A stretch of 64,000 nt of DNA, from contig NZ_LDJO01000024.1 in the NCBI RefSeq assembly GCF_001431595.1, positions 62,001-126,000 of the forward strand, written 5' to 3'. The position numbers and the translations under genes are program-made. Source of the DNA: Stenotrophomonas acidaminiphila (GTDB lineage: Bacteria; Pseudomonadota; Gammaproteobacteria; Xanthomonadales; Xanthomonadaceae). This document shows, piece by piece, positions 30,892 through 41,905 of the stretch. A model generated the notes under the pieces. It worked only from the letters and a program-made list of their open reading frames with translations, ran no database searches and had not been told where the DNA came from. Within the stretch, counting starts at the first letter, position 1; each line of letters starts with the position of its first letter.

Positions 30892-31404
30892 TCAGCCGCC
30901 GTCGGCCGGCAGCAGCGGGCGGCCGCGCTTGGCGCGGAAATAGTTGGTCAGGCGCAGGCCGGCCTCGCGCGCCAGCACGCCACCGGCCACCGCGACGCGG
31001 TGGTTGTGGCGCGGGTCGCCCAGCAGGTCGAACACGCTGCCGCAGGCACCGGTCTTCGGATCGGTGGCGGCATACACCACCCGCGCCACCCGCGCGTGCA
31101 CCAGCGCCATCGCGCACATCGCGCAAGGCTCCAGCGTCACGTACAGCGTGCAGCCGACCAGGCGGTGGTTGCCGAGCCGCGCGCCGGCCTCGCGCATCGC
31201 CACGATCTCGGCATGCGCGCTGGGGTCGTGGCGGGCGATGTTGAGGTTCCAGCCCTCGCCCAGCAACTGCCCGTCGGCACCGACCAGCACCGCCCCCACC
31301 GGAATCTCGTCGAACTCGCGCTGCGCGCGCTCGGCCAGCGCCAGCGCATGGCGCATCCAGCGCTCGTCGGCCTGCGCATCGCTCACGACGACGGGGTCGC
31401 TCAT
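30892..31404 (-). CDS. tadA: tRNA-specific adenosine deaminase TadA
   Basis: A 170-residue zinc deaminase that converts A34 of tRNA-Arg(ACG) to inosine so it can read CGU/CGC/CGA. Zinc and proton-shuttle residues are H64-A-E66 ([10 protein letters not shown]) and C94/C97 (PCAMC). The opening [25 protein letters not shown] is typical. Its substrate tRNA-Arg(ACG) is encoded twice at the right end of the window. The start overlaps the stop of the upstream GNAT gene by 4 bp, indicating coupled translation. Confidence 0.95.
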   Translation of the reverse strand: MSDPVVVSDAQADERWMRHALALAERAQREFDEIPVGAVLVGADGQLLGEGWNLNIARHDPSAHAEIVAMREAGARLGNHRLVGCTLYVTLEPCAMCAMALVHARVARVVYAATDPKTGACGSVFDLLGDPRHNHRVAVAGGVLAREAGLRLTNYFRAKRGRPLLPADGG

Positions 31405-31865
31405 GCCGCCTGTTCCGGCATGGCCGTCGCACCGGCATGGCGCAGGTGCACCAGCGGATACGGCCGCCCCTGGCCATCAAGCGCCGAGCGCCCGGTCTCG
31501 ACGAAGCCGAGCCGCGTGTAGAACGCCATGGCCGACGGATTCTGCGCATTGACGTCTGTGCCCAGGCCGGGGTGCTCGCGCAGCGCCTGCTGCACAAGCC
31601 GGCGTCCCAGCCCGCGGCCGTGATGCAGCGGATCGACGAACAACGCCTCCATGTGGCCGTCCACGACCCACATGAAGGCCAGCGGCACGTCGGCGGCATC
31701 CACCGCCAGCAGCAGCGGGGCCTGCGGCAGCAGGGCGCTGACCTCGGCGTCGAGGGCCTGGCGGTCGGCGTCGGCCAGGAAGTGGTGCGTGGCATCGACG
31801 GCGCGGCGCCAGATGTCGATGACCCGGGCGCCGTCTTGCGGGCGCGATGGACGCAGTGTCGGCAT
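31401..31865 (-). CDS. GNAT N-acetyltransferase, YjaB-like
   Basis: A 154-residue GNAT. The acetyl-CoA motif A is [23 protein letters not shown] (Q/RxxGxG/A form), followed by [24 protein letters not shown], the motif-B helix, as in the YjaB/YhbS-like group. It acetylates an unknown amine. The start at 31865 is chosen because upstream in-frame sequence runs into the tRNA-Ser gene. It overlaps tadA by 4 bp and precedes it in a two-gene operon. Confidence 0.85.
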   Translation of the reverse strand: MPTLRPSRPQDGARVIDIWRRAVDATHHFLADADRQALDAEVSALLPQAPLLLAVDAADVPLAFMWVVDGHMEALFVDPLHHGRGLGRRLVQQALREHPGLGTDVNAQNPSAMAFYTRLGFVETGRSALDGQGRPYPLVHLRHAGATAMPEQAA

Positions 31866-31928
31866 GGTTCGGAAATCCGCAAGAGTCCCGCAACGGGTAC
31901 CGGACATTGCGTGCCCGGACCGCGGGAA

Positions 31929-32018
31929 TGGCGGGCAGAGTGGGATTCGAACCCACGGAAGGTTTGACCCTTCGCCGGTTTTCAAGACCGGTGCCTTAAA
32001 CCGCTCGGCCATCTGCCC
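31929..32018 (-). tRNA. tRNA-Ser (anticodon TGA), CCA encoded
   Basis: A 90-nt class II tRNA. The acceptor stem pairs gggcaga/tctgccc with discriminator G and encoded CCA. The anticodon stem ccggt/accgg holds the loop cttgaaa, so the anticodon is TGA. A long variable arm (about 16 nt, around gaagggtcaaaccttc) and the T-arm with ggttcgaatccc confirm tRNA-Ser. It reads UCA/UCG-type codons. Confidence 0.97.
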
Positions 32019-32060
32019 TTGTCTATGGCGCCGATGCCTGCGCACCGGCCAGCGGCGCGC

Positions 32061-32091
32061 ATTCTCGCACGCTGCCATTGCTTTTGCTCAA
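32061..32091 (-). promoter_or_regulatory. Possible tRNA-Ser promoter
   Basis: On the minus strand TTGAGC (32086-32091) and GAGAAT (32061-32066) are 19 bp apart, about 43 bp upstream of the tRNA. The spacing is longer than ideal. The -35 would overlap the stop codon of the upstream LysR gene. Confidence 0.4.
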
Positions 32092-33080
32092 CCGGCCTCG
32101 ATCGCCAGCGCGCCCATGGTCGAGGCGCGGATCTTCTCCTTGGCGCGCTCGCAGGCGCCGCCACAGTCCAGGCGCGAGGCTTCCAGCTGTGGCGGCAGGT
32201 GCTCGGCAAGGAAGTCGATGAACACCCGCACCGCGGGCAACAGCCCGCGCCGCGAGGCGAACACCGCATGGCAGATGCCCTGCGGCAGCGACCAGTCCGG
32301 CAGCACTACTTCCAGTTCGCCGCTGCGCACCGCTTCGGCGCAGACCGTTTCCGGCAGCATGGTGATGCCGAAGCCGTCCTTGACCATGCTCTGCAGCAGC
32401 GGGAAATCGAAACCGGCCACGCGCGGCTGCAGGTCCACGCGGCTGACCACGCCGCCCGGGCCGTGCAGTTCCCAGCGCTGCCGCGCCTCGTCCTCGCTGA
32501 TGCTCAGGGTGACGTGCTGGGCAAGGTCCTCGGGCGTCTTCGGGCGGCCGGCGCGGTCCAGGTACTTCGGGCTGGCCACCAGCAGTTCCTGCACCTGGCC
32601 GAAGCTGCGCATCACCAGGCTGCCATCGTCGTCCAGCCGCGAGCGTACCCGCAGCGCCACGTCGTAGCCCTCATTGATGATGTCCACCCGGCGGTTGCTG
32701 ATGTTCAGCTGCAACCGCACTTTCGGATACTGCTCCAGGAACTTCGGCAGCAGCTTGGGCAGCTGCATCTGCGCCAGCGACACCGGCACGCTTGCGCGCA
32801 CCAGCCCGCGCGGCTCGGCACTGAGCCGGTCCACCACCTCGCGCGCGGCCTGCGCCTCGGCCAGCATGGTCTGGGCATGGCGGTGCACGCTCATGCCCAC
32901 GTCGGTCACCGCGAAGCGGCGCGTCGAGCGCTGCAGCAGACGCACCCCCAGATCGGTTTCCAGCTGGCTGATGCGCCGGCTCAGGCGCGACTTGGGAATG
33001 CCCAGCGCACGCTCGGCGGCGGCGAAACCGCCATGATCCACCACCATCGCGAAGTAGTAGAGGTCGTTGAGGTCCTGCAT
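32088..33080 (-). CDS. LysR-type transcriptional regulator
   Basis: A 330-residue regulator. The N-terminal winged helix-turn-helix is clear: MQDLNDLYYFAMVVDHGGF, AAERALGIPKSRLSRRISQLE, then RLLQRSTRRFAVTDVG. The C-terminal effector domain covers about 95-300, including SVPVSLAQMQLPKLLPKFL and GFGITMLPETVCAEAV. The PKSRLSRRI recognition helix is seen in a branch that often controls quinone or redox-stress genes; the actual target is unknown. The start at 33080 is fixed by the HTH. There is no obvious divergent partner: serS upstream runs in the same direction and the tRNA lies downstream. Confidence 0.9.
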   Translation of the reverse strand: MQDLNDLYYFAMVVDHGGFAAAERALGIPKSRLSRRISQLETDLGVRLLQRSTRRFAVTDVGMSVHRHAQTMLAEAQAAREVVDRLSAEPRGLVRASVPVSLAQMQLPKLLPKFLEQYPKVRLQLNISNRRVDIINEGYDVALRVRSRLDDDGSLVMRSFGQVQELLVASPKYLDRAGRPKTPEDLAQHVTLSISEDEARQRWELHGPGGVVSRVDLQPRVAGFDFPLLQSMVKDGFGITMLPETVCAEAVRSGELEVVLPDWSLPQGICHAVFASRRGLLPAVRVFIDFLAEHLPPQLEASRLDCGGACERAKEKIRASTMGALAIEAG

Positions 33081-33204
33081 GGATTGATCCCACAACTGGA
33101 ACGAATGGTGAAATTCAACCACCTTTGTCCTGATTTTACAAATCAGACCTCAAACGGTCCTGTATTAACCGGTCTGCCGCCCCTTTCCGCCACCCAACAA
33201 CACG

Positions 33205-33228
33205 GAGGCCCGCATCGCTGCGGGCCTC
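33205..33228 (-). terminator. serS terminator hairpin
   Basis: A perfect 10-bp stem, gaggcccgca/tgcgggcctc, with the tetraloop tcgc lies 28 bp after the serS stop. On the serS strand it is followed by a G/T-rich run (cgtgttgttg) rather than a clean U-tract. Confidence 0.6.
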
Positions 33229-33255
33229 GGGGATGGACGAAGACGACGGCCGGGC

Positions 33256-35314
<2,059 letters not shown>

Positions 35315-35444
35315 GCTGAACCGTACATACGCCGCACGCTGAACTGCGGCGGACCCGGCGGCGCTGCATTGACGTCCTGCTTACACCTGCGCCATGCGCA
35401 TCGGGCCAGACTCCAGGCGTCACTGGACGCATAAGGAGCCGACG

Positions 35445-35990
35445 ATGAGTGCCACCCATGCCCATGAACTGGATGCCGCCGCACAGAGCGGACAATCGCG
35501 CAACCATGCCGTCTCGCCCGTGTTGTGGATGGGACTGCTGCTGGCGATCCTGCTCGGCGTGTTCACCCTGATCCGGCGCCATGACGCGCCGGCACCGGCG
35601 CTGCCGGCCAGCGCCCCGGCCACGCCCACCGCGGTTTCGCCCGCGACGCAGGTGGCAACACCGCAAACGGCGCCCGCCCCGCTCCAGCGCAAGCCGGCCG
35701 TGGTGCGCGACCGCCAGGCGCGGCCGCTGGCGGGCAACCCCGCCCCGGCCTATCCGCCGGCCGCGCTCCGCGCCGGGATCGAGGGCAGCGTCGTGGCCAG
35801 CCTGCAAGTCGACGCGCAGGGCAAGGTCACCGACGCCAGCATCGTGTCGCATGACGGCCAGCGCAGCCGCGACCTTGATCGCGCCGTGTTGGACACCCTG
35901 CGTGACTGGCGCTTCGAGCCGGCACTGCGCGACGGCCGCGCGGTGGCGACCGTGGTCCGGGTGCCGGTGGATTTCCGCACCGGCCGCTGA
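35445..35990 (+). CDS. TonB-like protein with N-terminal membrane anchor (copy 2)
   Basis: A 181-residue protein with the same plan as its upstream neighbour: a cytoplasmic lead, one membrane helix at about 25-43 (VLWMGLLLAILLGVFTLI), a Pro/Ala/Thr linker, and a TonB_C domain (PAPAYPPAALRAGIEGSVVASLQVD, RSRDLDRAVLDTLRDWRFEPA, VVRVPVDF). The two share the YPPAALR, RDLDRA and D/GWRF phrases. The shorter linker would span less of the periplasm. An aaggagc site lies 6-7 nt before the ATG. It is convergent with aroA. Confidence 0.85.
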   Translation: MSATHAHELDAAAQSGQSRNHAVSPVLWMGLLLAILLGVFTLIRRHDAPAPALPASAPATPTAVSPATQVATPQTAPAPLQRKPAVVRDRQARPLAGNPAPAYPPAALRAGIEGSVVASLQVDAQGKVTDASIVSHDGQRSRDLDRAVLDTLRDWRFEPALRDGRAVATVVRVPVDFRTGR

Positions 35991-36010
35991 CCGCAGGCCG
36001 CTGCAACGAC

Positions 36011-36043
36011 GACGGGCCGGCCGCATGCCACGGCCGGCCCGTC
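36011..36043. terminator. Hairpin between convergent TonB-like gene and aroA
   Basis: Perfect 13-bp arms (gacgggccggccg / cggccggcccgtc) flank a 7-nt loop, 20 bp after the TonB-like stop and 17 bp after the aroA stop. T-runs are absent. Position and stem strength support a bidirectional terminator. Confidence 0.7.
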
Positions 36044-36059
36044 ATGCAATCTTCCGTGC

Positions 36060-37370
36060 TCAGCCGGCCGTCAACGCGAAGCCGGCCCCGCGCGCCAGCC
36101 GGTCGTAGCCCGGGAACGAGGTGGCGACGTTGGCGACATCGTTGATCCGCACCTGCCCGCTGCTCAGCTGGCCGGCGATGGAGAAAGCCATGGCGATGCG
36201 ATGGTCGCCATGGCTCTCGATGGTGCCGCCGCCCAGCGCGCCGGGGTGGATGGTGGCGCCGTCGTCGGTCTCGTCGATGCGCAGGCCCAGCGTGCGCAGG
36301 CCGGTGGCCATCGCCGCCAGGCGGTCCGATTCCTTCACCCGCAGCTCGGCCGCACCACGCACCACGGTCGGGCCGTCGGCCGCGGCCGCGGCGATGAACA
36401 GCGCGGGGAACTCGTCGATCATGTCCGGCACCAGTTCCTCGGGAATCCGGGCTCCCCTGAGCGGTGCGTGGCGCACGACCAGGTCGGCCACCGGCTCGCC
36501 CCCGTGTTCGGCGGGGTTCTCCTCCACGATGTCCGCGCCCATCAGCCGCAACGCCGCCAGCAGGCCGGTGCGGCGCGGATTCAGGCCCACCGAGCGCAGC
36601 CGCACCCGCGAACCGGGAATGACACTGGCGGCAACGATGAAGAACGCGGCCGAGGAGAAATCCGCCGGCACCGCGATATCGGTGGCGCGCAGCCGCTGGC
36701 CACCGCGCAGGCGTGCCCTGCCGGGTTCGAACTCGATCTCCACGCCGAAGGCGCGCAGCATGCGCTCGGTGTAGTCGCGGGTCGGATGCGGTTCGACCAC
36801 CGAGGTCTCGCCACGGGCGTACAGGCCGGCCAGCAGCACCGCCGACTTCACCTGCGCGCTGGCCACCGGCAACGCATAGTCGATGCCGTGCAGCGGCTGG
36901 CCGCCATCGATGCGCAGCGGCGGCGTGCCGTCGTCGCGGGTGTCGATGCGGGCCCCCATCTGCGCCAGCGGGCCGGTGACGCGACGCATCGGCCGCCGCG
37001 ACAGCGACGCGTCGCCGACCAGCACGCTGTCGAACGGCTGCGCGGCCAGCAACCCGGCCAGCAGGCGCATGCCGGTACCGGCATTGCCGCAGTCCAGTTC
37101 GCCGTCGGGTGCCTTCAGGCCATCGACACCGACACCGTGGACGATGCGCGTGGACGGCGACGGGGTTTCGAAACGCACGCCCATGCGGGCGAAGATCGCG
37201 GCGGTGGCGCGGGTGTCCTCGCCCTCGAGGAAGCCGTCGATGCGCGACACGCCGTCCGCCAGCGCGGCGAACATCACCGCCCGGTGCGAAACCGACTTGT
37301 CGCCGGGGATGTCGAGCGCGCCCTGCAGGGGCTGGCCTTTGCTTGCGATCCAGTGGGGCTGGGAGGTCAT
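36060..37370 (-). CDS. aroA: 3-phosphoshikimate 1-carboxyvinyltransferase (EPSP synthase)
   Basis: A 436-residue enzyme of the shikimate pathway joining phosphoenolpyruvate to shikimate-3-phosphate. Motifs seen are GDKSVSHRAVMFAALADG, LDCGNAGTGMRLLAGLL, RPMRRVTGPL and KESDRLAAMATGL. The loop sequence around GNAGTGMR has an Ala after GN (GNAGT), the usual sensitive-type arrangement. It is the last gene of serC-pheA-aroA on the minus strand, 153 bp after pheA. Confidence 0.96.
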   Translation of the reverse strand: MTSQPHWIASKGQPLQGALDIPGDKSVSHRAVMFAALADGVSRIDGFLEGEDTRATAAIFARMGVRFETPSPSTRIVHGVGVDGLKAPDGELDCGNAGTGMRLLAGLLAAQPFDSVLVGDASLSRRPMRRVTGPLAQMGARIDTRDDGTPPLRIDGGQPLHGIDYALPVASAQVKSAVLLAGLYARGETSVVEPHPTRDYTERMLRAFGVEIEFEPGRARLRGGQRLRATDIAVPADFSSAAFFIVAASVIPGSRVRLRSVGLNPRRTGLLAALRLMGADIVEENPAEHGGEPVADLVVRHAPLRGARIPEELVPDMIDEFPALFIAAAAADGPTVVRGAAELRVKESDRLAAMATGLRTLGLRIDETDDGATIHPGALGGGTIESHGDHRIAMAFSIAGQLSSGQVRINDVANVATSFPGYDRLARGAGFALTAG

Positions 37371-37523
37371 GCGGGTCTCTCTGGTTGTTCGATTGCCATG
37401 CAGGGCGGATCAGGCCCGTGCCCGTCCGCCGCGCCATGCGCCGGCGCGATGCCGTGTGCGCGGTGGCGGACCGGAAGAGGTTCGCCGACCGCCGCCGCAC
37501 GCCGGGAAGAAAGCGGCTTCAGA

Positions 37524-38672
37524 TCAGGGCACGGCGACCGGGTAGGAACCGAGCACCTTGATCTGTGCCGAATGGGCCTCGAGCTCGGCCAGCGCCGCCT
37601 GCATCGAGGCGTCCTCGATATGCCCGGCCAGGTCGATGAAGAACGCGTACTCCCACTTGGCCTGGTGCGAAGGGCGCGACTCGATGCGGTTCATGCTGAT
37701 GCCGTGCCGCGCGAACGGGCTGAGCACGTCGAACAGGGCGCCGGGCTTGTCGTGGATGAACACCAGCACCGAGGTGCGGTCGTGGCCCGAGGAGGGAAAG
37801 AACTGGCGGCCGATCACCAGGAAGCGCGTGGTGTTGTCCGCGTCGTTCTGGATCGGCTTGGTCACCACTTTCTTAAGCCCGTACACGTGGCCGGCGCTCT
37901 CGCCGCCGATGGCCGCCGCGTCGTCGGCGTTGCGCGCCCGGCGCGCGCCTTCGGCGTTGCTCGACACCGGCACCTTCTCGGCCTTGGGCAGGTTGGCGCG
38001 CAGCCATGCCGAGGTCTGCATGAACGACTGCGGGTGCGCGTAGACCCGCTCGATGTCCTCCAGCCGGCCGTTGCGCGACATCAGGAACTGCTGCACGCGC
38101 AGCTCCACTTCGCCGCAGATCTTGAGCGAGGAGGTCAGGAACATGTCCAGGGTGATCTGGATCGTGCCCTGCCCCGAGTTCTCCACCGGCACCACGCCGA
38201 AGTCGGCGTTGCCCGCTTCCACTTCCTGGAACACTTCCTCGATGCTGGCCAGCGGCAGGCCCAGTGCCGAGCGTCCGAAATGCTTGAGCACGGCCTGCTG
38301 GCTGAAGGTGCCTTCGGGGCCGAGGTAGCCGATCTTCAGCGGTTCCTGCTGCGCCAGGCAGGCCGACATGATCTCGCGGAACACGTGCACCAGCAGTTCG
38401 TCCGACAGCGGTCCTTCGTTGCGGTCGACCACCATGCGCAGCACCTGCGCCTCGCGCTCGGGGCGGTAGTAATCGACGGCGGCGGCGAGCTTGCCCTTGG
38501 CCTTGCCGACCTGGTGGGCGAAGCGCGCGCGCTCGGCGATCAGCGACTGGATGCTGCGGTCGATCTGGTCGATCTTGGCGCGCACGTCGGCCAGCGCCGG
38601 CGGAGCGGCCGCCGCGTCGGCGGCCCTGGCCGGCGGCTTGTCTACGGTGGACTTCTTCGGCTTTGCGGCCAC
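37524..38672 (-). CDS. pheA: Bifunctional chorismate mutase / prephenate dehydratase
   Basis: A 382-residue P-protein of phenylalanine synthesis. After a low-complexity lead, the AroQ chorismate mutase domain covers about 28-105 (VRAKIDQIDRSIQSLIAERARFAHQVGKAKG in part). The prephenate dehydratase domain starts at GYLGPEGTFSQQAVLKHFG and includes TTRFLVIG. The C-terminal ACT domain carries GALFDVLSPFARHGISM and the ESRPS phenylalanine-binding motif, so end-product inhibition is expected. It lies 55 bp downstream of serC. Confidence 0.96.
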   Translation of the reverse strand: MAAKPKKSTVDKPPARAADAAAAPPALADVRAKIDQIDRSIQSLIAERARFAHQVGKAKGKLAAAVDYYRPEREAQVLRMVVDRNEGPLSDELLVHVFREIMSACLAQQEPLKIGYLGPEGTFSQQAVLKHFGRSALGLPLASIEEVFQEVEAGNADFGVVPVENSGQGTIQITLDMFLTSSLKICGEVELRVQQFLMSRNGRLEDIERVYAHPQSFMQTSAWLRANLPKAEKVPVSSNAEGARRARNADDAAAIGGESAGHVYGLKKVVTKPIQNDADNTTRFLVIGRQFFPSSGHDRTSVLVFIHDKPGALFDVLSPFARHGISMNRIESRPSHQAKWEYAFFIDLAGHIEDASMQAALAELEAHSAQIKVLGSYPVAVP

Positions 38673-38727
38673 GTTGCCTTCCTCGATGACGTCTGCTTTC
38701 CGCTGCCCGCAGGCGGCGGCATGTGTT

Positions 38728-39813
38728 TCAACCGTTGCGCTGCTGGAAGTCGTGCATGAACGACACCAGCGCCTGCGCGCCCTGCAGCGGCATGGCGTTA
38801 TACAGCGAGGCGCGGATGCCGCCGACCGCCTTGTGGCCCTTGAGCGCCAACAGGCCGGCAGCCTTGGCGTCGGCGACGAAGCGCGCGTCCAGCTCGGCGC
38901 TGGGCAGGAAGAACGGGATGTTCATGCGCGAACGCACCGCCGGTGCGACCTGGTTGCGGTAGAACCCGCCCGAACCGTCGATGGCGGCGTAGACCAGCGC
39001 TGCCTTGGCGGCGTTGCGGCGGGCGAACTCGGCGGTGCCGCCCTGCGCCAGCATCCACTTCACGGTCAGGCCGAGCAGATACCAGTTCCACGTCGGCGGG
39101 GTATTGAGCATGGAGTCGCGCGCGGCGTGCAGGCGGTAATCGAAGATGTCCGCGCGCGGCTGGCCGGCGCGTTCGAGCAGGTCGCGGCGGATGATGACCA
39201 CGGTGATGCCGACCGGGCCGAGATTCTTCTGCGCGCCGGCGTAGATGACGCCATAGCGGGTGACATCGACCGGCTCGGACGCGATCGACGAACTGAAATC
39301 TGCCACCAGCGGCACCGTGCCCACGTCCGGCGCATCGCGGAACTCGACGCCATGGATGGTCTCGTTGGCGGTGATGTGCACGTAGGCCGCATCGGCCGAC
39401 AGCCGCCACTGCGCGGGTGCCGGAATGTCACGGAAACCACCGGCCTCGCTGTCGGCGGCGATGTTCACGTCCACGTAGGGCCGCGCCTGCCGGGCCGCGG
39501 TCTTGCCCCAGTGGCCGCTGACCACGTAGTCCACGCGCTGTCCGGGCGCGGCCAGGTTCAACGGCAGCAGCGCCTGCTGGGTGGTCGCGCCGCCGCTCAG
39601 GAACAGCACCGCGTAGTCGTCGGGGATGCCGACCAGGGTGCGCAGGTCGGCTTCGGCCTGCGCCGCCACCTGCATGAACTCGGCGCTGCGGTGGCTGATC
39701 TCGACGATGGACGCGCCTACGCCGTTCCATTCCAACATTTCCGCCTGCGCCTGGCGCAGGACCGATTCCGGCAGGGTCGCTGGGCCGGCACTGAAATTGA
39801 ACGCGCGCGTCAT
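38728..39813 (-). CDS. serC: Phosphoserine aminotransferase
   Basis: A 361-residue PLP enzyme that converts 3-phosphohydroxypyruvate to phosphoserine in serine synthesis and also serves pyridoxal phosphate synthesis. The PLP lysine is K196 in [12 protein letters not shown]. The opening [15 protein letters not shown] and the motif [15 protein letters not shown] are diagnostic. It leads the serC-pheA-aroA cluster, a grouping well known in Pseudomonas and Xanthomonas; the hisC and tyrA members of the pseudomonad version are missing here. Confidence 0.96.
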   Translation of the reverse strand: MTRAFNFSAGPATLPESVLRQAQAEMLEWNGVGASIVEISHRSAEFMQVAAQAEADLRTLVGIPDDYAVLFLSGGATTQQALLPLNLAAPGQRVDYVVSGHWGKTAARQARPYVDVNIAADSEAGGFRDIPAPAQWRLSADAAYVHITANETIHGVEFRDAPDVGTVPLVADFSSSIASEPVDVTRYGVIYAGAQKNLGPVGITVVIIRRDLLERAGQPRADIFDYRLHAARDSMLNTPPTWNWYLLGLTVKWMLAQGGTAEFARRNAAKAALVYAAIDGSGGFYRNQVAPAVRSRMNIPFFLPSAELDARFVADAKAAGLLALKGHKAVGGIRASLYNAMPLQGAQALVSFMHDFQQRNG

Positions 39814-39955
39814 GTCACACCTGTCCGAGGGGAACCCCAAGTATGCCGCAGCGCAACAGGCTTTGGGGGCGCGGAAAAGGTTGCATCTGCAGCCAATTTT
39901 CCCGGGGTTCGATAGCCGCCGGCCAGGCGGCCGCGCACGGAAACGGTGCCCGGCT

Positions 39956-40759
39956 TCAGCGGGCGCCGAACAGCAGCAGCGCGCTGATCGCGCCGCCCAG
40001 CAGCAGCGCGCTGAGCAGCAGCCAGGGCCAGCGCCGCGCACGCGGCGGCGTATCGTCTTCCGCGCGCGCGTCGGGCGCCATGCCGGGCGCGTCGGCCACC
40101 GCGGCGAACATGGCCGCGCGGGCGTCCAGCGGGACTTCCAGAACGAAGCGCTGGTTGCCCTCGAAGACCACCTGGTCGCCCCCCTGCAGCCAGCAGTGCC
40201 GGACCACGATGCCGTTGACCCGGCACCCGTCAGGCGAGCCCAGGTCGCGCAGCAGCACGCGGTCGCCATGACGCTCGAACCGGGCATGCTGCTCGGGAAA
40301 GGCCGGGTCGTCGATCACCACGTCCACCGTGCGCTCGCGGCCGATGGTGCGGGGCCGGTCGAGCGGGTAGCAGCGGCCGTGGTGTTGGCCGCCGACGCCG
40401 CGCAGCAGCACGCGCAGGTCGTCGCTGTGCTCGCCGCTCGCCGCCGGCGGCTGCGCGACCGGTTCGGACTCGCCACGCAACAGCATCTCCACGCCATCGG
40501 CGTAGACCGAGTCGCCGGCGCGCAGCAGCGCCATGCGCCGCACCGGGCGGCCGTTGACGTGGATGCCGCGGCTGCCGCTGGCCACCTGCAGCCAGACCCC
40601 GCGCTCGTCGGTGCAGAACCGGGCCAGCAGCAGCGGGCCGACGCTGTCGTCGCCCAGGCGGACCTGCCCGCTGGCATCGCGGACGATGCGCTGCACCCCC
40701 GGCGCTAGGCGCTGATCCGGTTGCTGGCGATTGCTGAAATGGACTTGCAGGGTGCGCAC
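39956..40759 (-). CDS. FHA-domain membrane protein
   Basis: A 267-residue protein with two tandem FHA-like modules and a C-terminal anchor. The first (about 10-85) is degenerate. The second (about 105-185) shows the core: [32 protein letters not shown] and a late [18 protein letters not shown] (quoted in part). The usual Ser after GR and the SRxH motif are modified to PEQH, so phosphothreonine binding may be altered. One membrane helix ends the protein ([18 protein letters not shown]). A GTG at 40759 is taken as the start because the conserved part begins [10 protein letters not shown]. Likely a signalling adaptor; no kinase is nearby. Confidence 0.75.
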   Translation of the reverse strand: MRTLQVHFSNRQQPDQRLAPGVQRIVRDASGQVRLGDDSVGPLLLARFCTDERGVWLQVASGSRGIHVNGRPVRRMALLRAGDSVYADGVEMLLRGESEPVAQPPAASGEHSDDLRVLLRGVGGQHHGRCYPLDRPRTIGRERTVDVVIDDPAFPEQHARFERHGDRVLLRDLGSPDGCRVNGIVVRHCWLQGGDQVVFEGNQRFVLEVPLDARAAMFAAVADAPGMAPDARAEDDTPPRARRWPWLLLSALLLGGAISALLLFGAR

Positions 40760-40877
40760 CGGCGGCAGCCTAGCAGGTTGGCCGAGCGTGCATAAGGTAG
40801 GCGCGGGACTTGGACTGCGCCGCGCCGGTACGCACAATGCCGCACCCGCATTCCACGCCCACCGCCAGGAGCCCTGC

Positions 40878-41153
40878 ATGTCCACCATCGATATCCACCA
40901 CGCCCACCCGCTGACCGACGAGCGCGCCCGCGAGGCCATCGGCGAGGTCGCGCGGAAGCTGCAGGAGCGCTTCGAAGTGAGCACGCGCTGGGAGGGAGCC
41001 AACCTGCACTTCACCCGTTCCGGGGTCGACGGGGTGATCGAGCTGTTGCCCGGTGCGGTGCGGGTGAAGGCCGAACTTGGCTTCCTGCTGTCGGCCATGA
41101 AGGGCATGGTGGAAGCGGAGATCCGGCGGGTACTGTCCGAAAAGCTCGGCTGA
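40878..41153 (+). CDS. Polyhydroxyalkanoic acid system family protein
   Basis: A 91-residue protein matching the PHA_gran_rgn-type family by its layout: MSTIDIHHAHPLTDERAREAIGEVARKLQERF, then W..ANLHFTRSGVDGVIEL and a C-terminal AMKGMVEAEIRRVLSEKLG. Members are found with polyhydroxyalkanoate granule genes; the biochemical role is unknown. The start at 40878 follows caggagcc. The next gene, a phasin-like protein, lies 91 bp downstream on the same strand and supports a granule role. PHA synthase genes are not in this window. Confidence 0.78.
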   Translation: MSTIDIHHAHPLTDERAREAIGEVARKLQERFEVSTRWEGANLHFTRSGVDGVIELLPGAVRVKAELGFLLSAMKGMVEAEIRRVLSEKLG

Positions 41154-41193
41154 ACGGCTGCGCACGGCGCCGACTTCCATCACGCGACGCAGG

Positions 41194-41218
41194 CATCCCT
41201 GTCGCTACGGTAGGGATG
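41194..41218. repeat. Inverted repeat upstream of the phasin-like gene
   Basis: catccct (41194-41200) and agggatg (41212-41218) form 7-bp arms with an 11-bp spacer, 26 bp before the phasin start. It could be a regulator site or an mRNA 5' hairpin ahead of the ggaggaac ribosome-binding site. No regulator is identified. Confidence 0.45.
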
Positions 41219-41244
41219 ACTGACCCAACGGAGGAACGTCCCCC

Positions 41245-41706
41245 ATGAGTACCCATGAACACGGCAATGCAGGCCGCGCCGCGGGCGCGGGCGGTTCCGA
41301 GCACACTACGCGCGCCGGCCGCACGCTGAGCGGATCGGCGCAGCAGGTCTGGCTGGCCGGGCTTGGCGCGCTGTCGCGGGCCCAGGCCGAGGGCAGCCGG
41401 TTGTTCGAATCGCTGGTCCGCGAAGGCGAATCGATGGAGGCCCGCAGCCGCGAGGAATCGCCACGCGGCGAAAGCCTGCGCGATTCGGTCGAGACCACCC
41501 TGGGCAACGCCCGCGACCGTGCGGCCGGCACCTGGGACCGGGTCGAGAAATCCTTCGAGGACCGGGTGCAGCGGGTGCTGCGGCGCATGGACATTCCCAG
41601 CCGCTCGGACATAGAGGCGCTCAATGCGCGCCTGGACGCGCTCAATGCGCGCCTGAACCGCGCCGAAGCGCAGGCCAGCGCCAGGCCCGCCCCCGACGAA
41701 TCCTGA
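41245..41706 (+). CDS. Phasin-family (PHA granule-associated) protein
   Basis: A 153-residue protein. The phasin-like core is SGSAQQVWLAGLGALSRAQAEGSRLFESLVREGE, the opening seen in PhaI/PhaF-type granule proteins. A charged linker follows, then a C-terminal heptad-rich coiled coil (DIEALNARLDALNARLNRAE) that would support oligomerisation. Phasins coat polyhydroxyalkanoate granules. The start is preceded by ggagg at 8-nt spacing, a strong site suggesting high expression. Confidence 0.82.
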   Translation: MSTHEHGNAGRAAGAGGSEHTTRAGRTLSGSAQQVWLAGLGALSRAQAEGSRLFESLVREGESMEARSREESPRGESLRDSVETTLGNARDRAAGTWDRVEKSFEDRVQRVLRRMDIPSRSDIEALNARLDALNARLNRAEAQASARPAPDES

Positions 41707-41723
41707 TGTTGCAAAGCAACATC
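41705..41723 (+). other. Hairpin overlapping the phasin stop codon
   Basis: A perfect 8-bp stem, gatgttgc/gcaacatc, with loop aaa begins inside the TGA stop (41704-41706). No T-run follows. It may protect the mRNA 3' end together with the terminator 20 bp downstream. Confidence 0.5.
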
Positions 41724-41743
41724 AACTGAGCAAGAATCCACTC

Positions 41744-41806
41744 ACCCGCCAGCAGTACCGCGCCGTTTGTCTCCCTCCCCTCACGGCACCGGATGGCGGG
41801 TTTTTT
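41744..41806 (+). terminator. Intrinsic terminator after the phasin gene
   Basis: acccgcca (41744-41751) pairs with tggcgggt (41794-41801) across a 42-nt loop, and TTTTTT follows at 41801-41806. The long loop is unusual, but the stem plus U-tract is convincing. Confidence 0.7.
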
Positions 41807-41905
41807 GTGCCTGTCACCCGAGGTAACCGCGCCCCACCCCCGCCAACCGCCGCGGCAGGCCCGGCGCCGGGGCGCGCGGAGCGCCTGGCCCGGACCCGGA
41901 GCGAC

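Noticed and set aside
36201-38759. An 852-codon plus-strand frame across aroA and pheA
   Set aside because: It spans two well-recognised minus-strand genes and the gap between them; composition-driven.
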